A model generated the notes under the pieces. It was not told the DNA's origin. It worked only from the letters and a program-made list of their open reading frames with translations, and ran no database searches. This document shows, piece after piece, positions 59,424 to 64,000 of a stretch of 64,000 bases of DNA (within the stretch, counting starts at the first letter, position 1; every line of letters starts with the position of its first letter). Source of the stretch: Candidatus Kouleothrix ribensis (GTDB lineage Bacteria > Chloroflexota > Chloroflexia > Chloroflexales > Roseiflexaceae); assembly GCA_016722075.1 (NCBI GenBank), contig JADKGW010000002.1:992001-1056000 (forward strand), written 5' to 3'. The position numbers and the translations under genes were made by a program.

Positions 59424-60866
59424 ATGCCCAAAGAAGGAATCACACCGCGCGCGCAAGACTACGCGCAGTGGTATCTCGACATCGTGCGCAACGCCGACCT
59501 GGCCGATTATGCCGAGGTCGTGAAGGGCTGCATCGTCTTCAAGCCCACCGGCTACGCGATCTGGGAAGCAATCCAGCGTGGGCTCGACGACCGGATCAAG
59601 GCGACTGGGCATGTGAATGCCTATTTCCCGCTGCTGATCCCCAAGAGCTTCATCATGAAAGAAGCCGAACACGTCGAAGGCTTCGCACCCGAGCTGTTCG
59701 AGGTCACACGCATCGGCACCGACGAGCTGGCCGAGCCGCTGGTGGTGCGCCCAACCTCCGAAACGATCATCGGCTACTTCTACGCCAAGTGGATCCGCAG
59801 CTACCGCGACCTGCCGCTGCTGATCAACCAGTGGGCCAATGTGATGCGCGCCGAGATGCGCACGCGCCCATTCTTGCGCACTGCCGAGTTCCTGTGGCAA
59901 GAAGGCCACACCGTACACGTCGATGAGGCCGACGCCCAACGCGAGACGCTGATGATTCTGCACGATGTCTATGCCGATTTCGTCGAGCGCGAGATGGCCG
60001 TGCCGGTGATCAAAGGCCTGAAGACCGAGAAAGAGAAGTTCCCCGGCGCACTGCGCTCGTACTGCATCGAGGCCATGATGCAGGATGGCCGCGCGCTACA
60101 GGCCGGTACCTCGCACAACCTGGGCCAGAACTTCGCCAGGGCCTTCAACATCACCTTTACCGATCAGCACAACTCCATCCAGCATGCCTGGACCACCAGC
60201 TGGGGCGTCAGCACGCGCCTGATCGGCGCGCTGATCATGAGCCACTCCGACGACGAAGGCCTGATCATCCCACCGCGCCTCGCGCCAACTCAGGTGGTCG
60301 TCGTGCCGATCTATAAGAACGATACCGAGCGCAGCACCGTGCTGGCCGCAGTCGAGCAGATCACTGCGCCCTGGCGGGGCCGGCTGCGCTTCAAGATCGA
60401 CGACCGCGACAACCTGACACCAGGCTTCAAATATAACGAGTGGGAGCTCAAGGGCATACCCGTGCGCGTCGAGGTCGGCCCGCGCGATGTCGAGAAGGGC
60501 AGCGTGGCGGTGGCACGCCGCGACGTGCCGGGCAAGGCCGGCAAGGCTTTCGTGCCGCAAGCTGGCCTCACCGAGCATCTCGAGGCGCTGCTGGCCGAGA
60601 TCCAGCAGAACCTGTACGATCGCGCGCTCACGTTCCGCAATGATCATACTGCCGATGTGCAAACCTACGACGAGCTTAAGCAGCAGATCGAGCGCGGCTT
60701 CGCGCGCTGCTACTGGGCCGGCACCACCGACGACGAAAAGCGCATCCAGGACGAAACCCGCGCGACCATCCGCTGCATCCCGCTCGACCAGCCCAATATA
60801 GGCGGAACCTGTGTCTACACCGGTAAGCCTGCTACACAGCTGGTCATTTTCGGGCGCGCATATTAG
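59424..60866 (+). CDS. proS: Prolyl-tRNA synthetase, archaeal/eukaryal-like (ProS type 3)
   Basis: 480 residues, ATG behind AGGAAAGG. Class II motifs: motif 1 in GCIVFKPTGYAIWEAIQRGLD, motif 2 with VRPTSETIIGYFYAKWI and RTRPFLRTAEFLWQEGHTVH (short quotes), motif 3 SWGVSTRLIGALIMSHSDDEGL (in part). There is no editing INS domain between motifs 2 and 3 and a C-terminal extension ending IFGRAY, so it is the short, archaeal/eukaryal-like type found in some bacteria including Chloroflexota. Charges tRNA-Pro. Confidence 0.95.
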   Translation: MPKEGITPRAQDYAQWYLDIVRNADLADYAEVVKGCIVFKPTGYAIWEAIQRGLDDRIKATGHVNAYFPLLIPKSFIMKEAEHVEGFAPELFEVTRIGTDELAEPLVVRPTSETIIGYFYAKWIRSYRDLPLLINQWANVMRAEMRTRPFLRTAEFLWQEGHTVHVDEADAQRETLMILHDVYADFVEREMAVPVIKGLKTEKEKFPGALRSYCIEAMMQDGRALQAGTSHNLGQNFARAFNITFTDQHNSIQHAWTTSWGVSTRLIGALIMSHSDDEGLIIPPRLAPTQVVVVPIYKNDTERSTVLAAVEQITAPWRGRLRFKIDDRDNLTPGFKYNEWELKGIPVRVEVGPRDVEKGSVAVARRDVPGKAGKAFVPQAGLTEHLEALLAEIQQNLYDRALTFRNDHTADVQTYDELKQQIERGFARCYWAGTTDDEKRIQDETRATIRCIPLDQPNIGGTCVYTGKPATQLVIFGRAY

Positions 60867-60871
60867 CGTTG

Positions 60872-60935
60872 GTCTACCAAATCTGGCTGCATGCCTGCGC
60901 TTGGTGGGGGTACGGGGCAGCTGCGCCGCCCCCAT
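60872..60935 (+). repeat. Repeat R2, second copy
   Basis: Shares ACCAAATC, GCTTGGT, GGTGGGGGT and CGCCGCCCCC in the same order with 47855-47920, including the GC-rich hairpin (here GGGGCAGC / GCCGCCCC, imperfect). Lies just past the proS stop, where it may act as a terminator. Confidence 0.5.
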
Positions 60936-61064
60936 CTACAACCGAAGGTAGGACGATCGGCTGGAAACAAAGTTCGGTGCTTGATTGTAACGATCCCGAC
61001 TCTGTTCGGAGCACGATGATCGATTAGAATTGACCTATATAACGTGCTTGACGATGGACATGCG

Positions 61065-61925
61065 ATGACAACCTTACAACAACACCTGCTCGAATACTGG
61101 CGTGCCAACCACACCCAGTTTCTCGATACCCTAACCGAAGATATCCATACCCATGGTGGGTCTTCGTACCAGCATATGCCGATCGCCGAACTGCGGGATG
61201 GACTCGATCGCACCGTTCAAGCCTGGCAGGCCTTCCTAGAGCACGACGACACGGCCGTAATTATGCAGATCGCCAGTGTGATGGGCCAGCGGCGCGCGGC
61301 AAATCAAATCGATGTGCGCGACACATTGTATGTGATCGATGCGTTACGTACGCATATTCTACGGCTGGTCGATCACATAAGCGCCAACATGCCTGCAGAT
61401 GTGCAGCTCGAACGCAAGATCGAAGCCGCACTACACGATCAGCGCAAGATGATCATTGGCGCCTATGGCGATGTGATGCTCGAGGCCCAGCAACTACTGG
61501 CCGATCGTGAGCAAGCGCTGGCGTACCAGGGCAGGCTCATCCAGGAGCTTTCAACGCCAATCGTGCCGATCTTCGAGGGCGTGCTGGTGCTGCCACTTGT
61601 CGGCGCCGTCGACTCGCGCCGCGCTACACAGGTGATGGAGTCGGCGCTCGAGAAGATCGTCGAGAACCAGGCCGATGTGCTGATCCTCGATATTACCGGC
61701 GTGCCGATGGTCGACACCGGCGTGGCCAACTATCTGATCCAGATGGCCCGCGCAGTGAACCTGCTCGGCGCCCAGGTGGTGCTGGTGGGCATCGGCGCCG
61801 AGATTGCCCAGACGATCGTTCAGCTGGGGGTCGAGCTGAGCAATATCGTCACACGCTCGAACCTCCAATCGGGCATCGACTACGCCCTGACACGCCGCGG
61901 CTACGCCATCCAACCGGTGGCGTGA
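61065..61925 (+). CDS. RsbR-like STAS-domain regulator
   Basis: 286 residues from ATG 61065 (GTG 61044 is an alternative start). Residues about 10-150 resemble the RsbRD/globin-like N-terminal module of RsbR paralogues; residues about 160-285 form a STAS domain: STPIVPIFEGVLVLPLVGAVD, the nucleotide/phosphorylation loop ILDITGVPMVDTGVANYLI with the phosphorylatable Thr, and VVLVGIGAEIAQTIVQLGV. In stressosome systems such proteins scaffold RsbS and RsbT; no RsbT or RsbS gene is nearby, so the pathway here is unknown. Confidence 0.9.
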   Translation: MTTLQQHLLEYWRANHTQFLDTLTEDIHTHGGSSYQHMPIAELRDGLDRTVQAWQAFLEHDDTAVIMQIASVMGQRRAANQIDVRDTLYVIDALRTHILRLVDHISANMPADVQLERKIEAALHDQRKMIIGAYGDVMLEAQQLLADREQALAYQGRLIQELSTPIVPIFEGVLVLPLVGAVDSRRATQVMESALEKIVENQADVLILDITGVPMVDTGVANYLIQMARAVNLLGAQVVLVGIGAEIAQTIVQLGVELSNIVTRSNLQSGIDYALTRRGYAIQPVA

Positions 61926-61957
61926 TCAGTGCGGCGGTAGCCTGCTGTCGTAGAATG

Positions 61958-61994
61958 AGCGGGGCGGTTTCGGCTACGCCGAAACCGCCCCGCT
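61958..61994. terminator. Bidirectional terminator, 17-base perfect stem
   Basis: Arms 61958-61974 and 61978-61994 (AGCGGGGCGGTTTCGGC and its complement) with a three-base loop, between the converging STAS and M42 genes. Confidence 0.85.
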
Positions 61995-62025
61995 GCGTCG
62001 TGAGCCGAGAGCAAGAGCAATGCCG

Positions 62026-63096
62026 CTACGCCTTGAGCTGCTGCACGGTCTCGTCGTCGAGGCGCTTCACCACCGCAACCATAAGCTTGGCTGCATTGTC
62101 GAAGTCGTCGCGGTGCATGATTGCTGCGTGGGTATGGATGTAGCGCACCGGCACGCCGATCACCAGCGATGGCACCCCCGCACCGAAGAGATGCATTCGC
62201 CCCGCGTCGGTGCCGCCTGCCGCGATCACATCGAACTGGAGCGGGATGCCCTCGGCACTGGCCGTGTCGATCACTAGGTCGCGCAGGCCAACGTGCGGAA
62301 TCATCGAGGCATCGTAGAGCAGCAGCACCGGCCCGCCGCCAAGTTTGCCCTGGGCCTCGTCGGCGCGTATGCCCGGCGTATCGCCGGCAATGCCGGTGTC
62401 GAGCGCAAACCCAATATCGGGGTTAATCGCGAAGGTCGTCGTGGCCGCGCCACGCAGCCCCACCTCTTCTTGCACATTGCCGACACCATACAGCTCGTTC
62501 GGGTGCGGCTGGCCTTTCAGGCGGCGCATCACCTCGATCGCCAGCGCGCAGCCAAAGCGGTTATCCCAGGCCTTGGCCATCAGCAGCTTCTCGTTCTTCA
62601 TCACTGTGAACGGGCACACCGGCACTACCGGGTCGCCTGGCCGAATGCCGAACGCCTCGGCCTCGGCGCGCGAGCCGGCCCCGATGTCGATGAACATATC
62701 TTTCTTCTCGCAAACCTTCTTGCGATCTTCAGCCGAGAGCAAGTGCGGTGGCTTCGAGCCAACTACGCCCACCACCACGCCCTGGCGCGTGTGTATCTCG
62801 ACGCGCTGCGCCAGCATCACTTGCTCCCACCAACCGCCCAGCGTCTGGAATTTGAGAAAGCCCTCGTCGGTGATGCGCGTGACCATGAAGCCGATTTCGT
62901 CGAGGTGCCCGGCCAGTGCGATGCGCGGGCCGCCGGCCTTGCCAATCTTGCGGCCAATGATCGAGCCGATATTGTCGGTCATGATCTCACCGAGCGGCTC
63001 CATATGCCGGCGCATAACCCGCCGCACCGGCTCTTCAAAGCCCGACACACCCGGCGCATCGGTCAGCTCTTTCAGCATGCGCAACATGTCTTCCAT
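62026..63096 (-). CDS. M42-family metalloaminopeptidase
   Basis: 356 residues, ATG 63096 behind AGGAG. M42 (FrvX/PepA-like) metal ligands in order: AGHLDEIGFM (His and Asp), WDNRFGCA (bridging Asp), VQEEVGLRGA (catalytic and ligand Glu), FALDTGIAGD (Asp) and RYIHTHAAIMH (His). Forms dodecameric aminopeptidases in relatives; residue specificity not predictable, and some members are endoglucanase-annotated in error. Begins 21 bases after nadD and so is cotranscribed with it. Confidence 0.94.
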   Translation of the reverse strand: MEDMLRMLKELTDAPGVSGFEEPVRRVMRRHMEPLGEIMTDNIGSIIGRKIGKAGGPRIALAGHLDEIGFMVTRITDEGFLKFQTLGGWWEQVMLAQRVEIHTRQGVVVGVVGSKPPHLLSAEDRKKVCEKKDMFIDIGAGSRAEAEAFGIRPGDPVVPVCPFTVMKNEKLLMAKAWDNRFGCALAIEVMRRLKGQPHPNELYGVGNVQEEVGLRGAATTTFAINPDIGFALDTGIAGDTPGIRADEAQGKLGGGPVLLLYDASMIPHVGLRDLVIDTASAEGIPLQFDVIAAGGTDAGRMHLFGAGVPSLVIGVPVRYIHTHAAIMHRDDFDNAAKLMVAVVKRLDDETVQQLKA

Positions 63097-63117
63097 GGCA
63101 ATCGCTCCTATTCTTCT

Positions 63118-63711
63118 TTAAACCACATAGGGCCGGTGTTCGAGCAGATACTCAACGACCGGGTCAGGTGTCAGGTAGCGTAGTGAAAGGCCGGCAGCGG
63201 CGCGGCTACGCAGTTGGGTACTCGACAAGGCGATCTGCGGGCCTGGCAGGACGATCAGGCGATTGGATAATGCCGGCAGCGCCACCTGCAGCGCCTCAAG
63301 ATCGGGCACGACCCCCGGCCGGCCGATCAGCACGATCCGCGCCAGATCGGCCAGGCGTGCCGCGTCGTGCCAGCGCGGCAGATCGGCGGCGCTATCGGCC
63401 CCGATGATCAGAAACAATTCGCCGCTGATCGCTGGGCGTAGCACCTCAAGCGTCACGATAGTATACGATGGGCCAGAGCGCTCGATCTCGATCGGCGACA
63501 CCGCAAAGGCCGGATTCGACGCACATGCCAGCTGAACCATGGCCAGGCGCATCTGCGCATTGGCTGCATGCTGCCCGGTTTTAAACGGCTGCTGAGCCGC
63601 TGGAATGAAGATGACCCGATCCAGGTGTAGCGCGACGCGCGCCTCCTCGGCGATTGCTAGGTGACCATAGTGGATTGGATCGAAAGAGCCGCCAAACAGG
63701 CCTACGCGCAT
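63118..63711 (-). CDS. nadD: Nicotinate-nucleotide adenylyltransferase
   Basis: 197 residues. Nucleotidyltransferase motifs: VGLFGGSFDPIHYGHLAIAEEA with GxFDPxHxGH, RVIFIPAAQQPFK, FLIIGADSAADLPRW and IALSSTQLRSRAAAG (ISSTxLR-type). Adenylates nicotinate mononucleotide in NAD synthesis. ATG 63711 has no ribosome-binding site and a CATAAT lies only about 20 bases upstream on the minus strand, so a very short or absent 5' leader is possible. Confidence 0.95.
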   Translation of the reverse strand: MRVGLFGGSFDPIHYGHLAIAEEARVALHLDRVIFIPAAQQPFKTGQHAANAQMRLAMVQLACASNPAFAVSPIEIERSGPSYTIVTLEVLRPAISGELFLIIGADSAADLPRWHDAARLADLARIVLIGRPGVVPDLEALQVALPALSNRLIVLPGPQIALSSTQLRSRAAAGLSLRYLTPDPVVEYLLEHRPYVV

Positions 63712-63743
63712 ATGTATGCCCCGATTATGCCATGCGCACGAAA

Positions 63744-63773
63744 AACAGGGCGGACGCCATTGTCCGCCCTGTT
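63744..63773 (-). terminator. Intrinsic terminator downstream of the partial gene
   Basis: AACAGGGCGGAC (63744-63755) / GTCCGCCCTGTT (63762-63773), loop of six, followed on the minus strand by TTTTT. Ends the transcript of the gene at the window edge and separates it from nadD. Confidence 0.85.
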
Positions 63774-63789
63774 GGCCGAGCCGTACGGC

Positions 63790-64000
63790 TCAGCGCATGT
63801 GATATTCGATCTCCATACCTTCCTGGAGTAGATCCCATACCAGCCATGGCAACATCGACCGATCCTCGCTCACCAGATCCTGGGTATAGGGTACGATCAA
63901 GTCAGCGACATCCTGGCGCGTCAGCCGGTATGCGCGGCGCCCGAGCTTCTGATACAGGCGCATGGCCAGAACATCGCTCAGCTCTTGCAGATCGCGCTCG
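63790..64000 (-). CDS. C-terminal part of an unidentified protein (5' end outside window)
   Basis: About 70 residues, stop TGA at 63792-63790, frame open to the end of the window. Reads LSDVLAMRLYQKLGRRAYRL, TRQDVADLIVPYTQDLVSED, then WLVWDLLQEGMEIEYHMR. Helical and acidic; no family recognised from this fragment. It has codon use like its neighbours and its own terminator, so it is very likely a real gene. Confidence 0.65.
   Translation of the reverse strand, partial: ERDLQELSDVLAMRLYQKLGRRAYRLTRQDVADLIVPYTQDLVSEDRSMLPWLVWDLLQEGMEIEYHMR

Overview
This 64 kb window is high-GC, densely coding chromosomal DNA with no plasmid, phage or CRISPR signature. The best overall guess is a Chloroflexota bacterium of class Chloroflexia (Roseiflexus/Kouleothrix-like). 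This is inferred from family content and style: a DUF5939-type adenylate cyclase with SRPBCC module, a guanylyltransferase fused to a degenerate phosphomannomutase, many GAF/HAMP histidine kinases, an aerobic CO-dehydrogenase-type (cox) cluster, archaeal/eukaryal-type ProRS, IleRS of the long type with a T-box, and frequent GTG/TTG starts. No rRNA or tRNA gene was found. All assignments come from reading the sequence and were not checked against a database.

Layout. 1-7.3 kb: the 3' end of a GDP-mannose-type nucleotidyltransferase/pseudo-phosphomannomutase, a secreted Asp-box/Fn3 protein, an NTF2-like protein and a class III cyclase. 7.5-14.5 kb: HAD phosphatase + argS (minus strand), then a histidine kinase and a receiver-kinase hybrid. 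14.6-22.8 kb (minus): DUF1501/DUF1800 Tat-exported pair, a B12/radical-SAM-like protein without its cluster cysteines, and an OmpR-type two-component pair. 23.4-27.7 kb: ssb and ileS diverge from back-to-back promoters; ileS has a T-box riboswitch with an AUC specifier. 28.3-31.3 kb: coxG-coxS-coxL-coxM, in which coxL has lost about three quarters of its coding sequence. 31.4-42.6 kb: MFS transporter, membrane proteins, GNAT acetyltransferase, glutamate dehydrogenase, single-domain response regulator, Rrf2 regulator, DUF2085/TlpA/glutaredoxin group, and a lipoprotein joining a solute-binding domain to an OmpA-like domain. 43-48.7 kb: dCTP deaminase interrupted by a LAGLIDADG intein at its catalytic serine, D-amino-acid oxidase, Ser/Thr kinase, PH-like membrane protein, NarL-type regulator. 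48.7-64 kb: NarX-type kinase, tyrS behind a peptide-leader attenuator, rsmI-SDR, aminotransferase, glycosyltransferase, rpe, proS, RsbR-like STAS protein, M42 peptidase and nadD.

The most notable item is the tyrS leader (51526-51707). It has a consensus promoter, a 19-residue leader peptide with three consecutive tyrosine codons, and three mutually exclusive stems ending in an intrinsic terminator, the arrangement of a trp-type ribosome-mediated attenuator. It lies in the same window as a tRNA-sensing T-box for ileS. Other notable items are the dcd intein with an apparent co-conversion tract, the internally deleted coxL, a family of palindromic intergenic repeats (at least five copies), and the substrate-binding/OmpA fusion.
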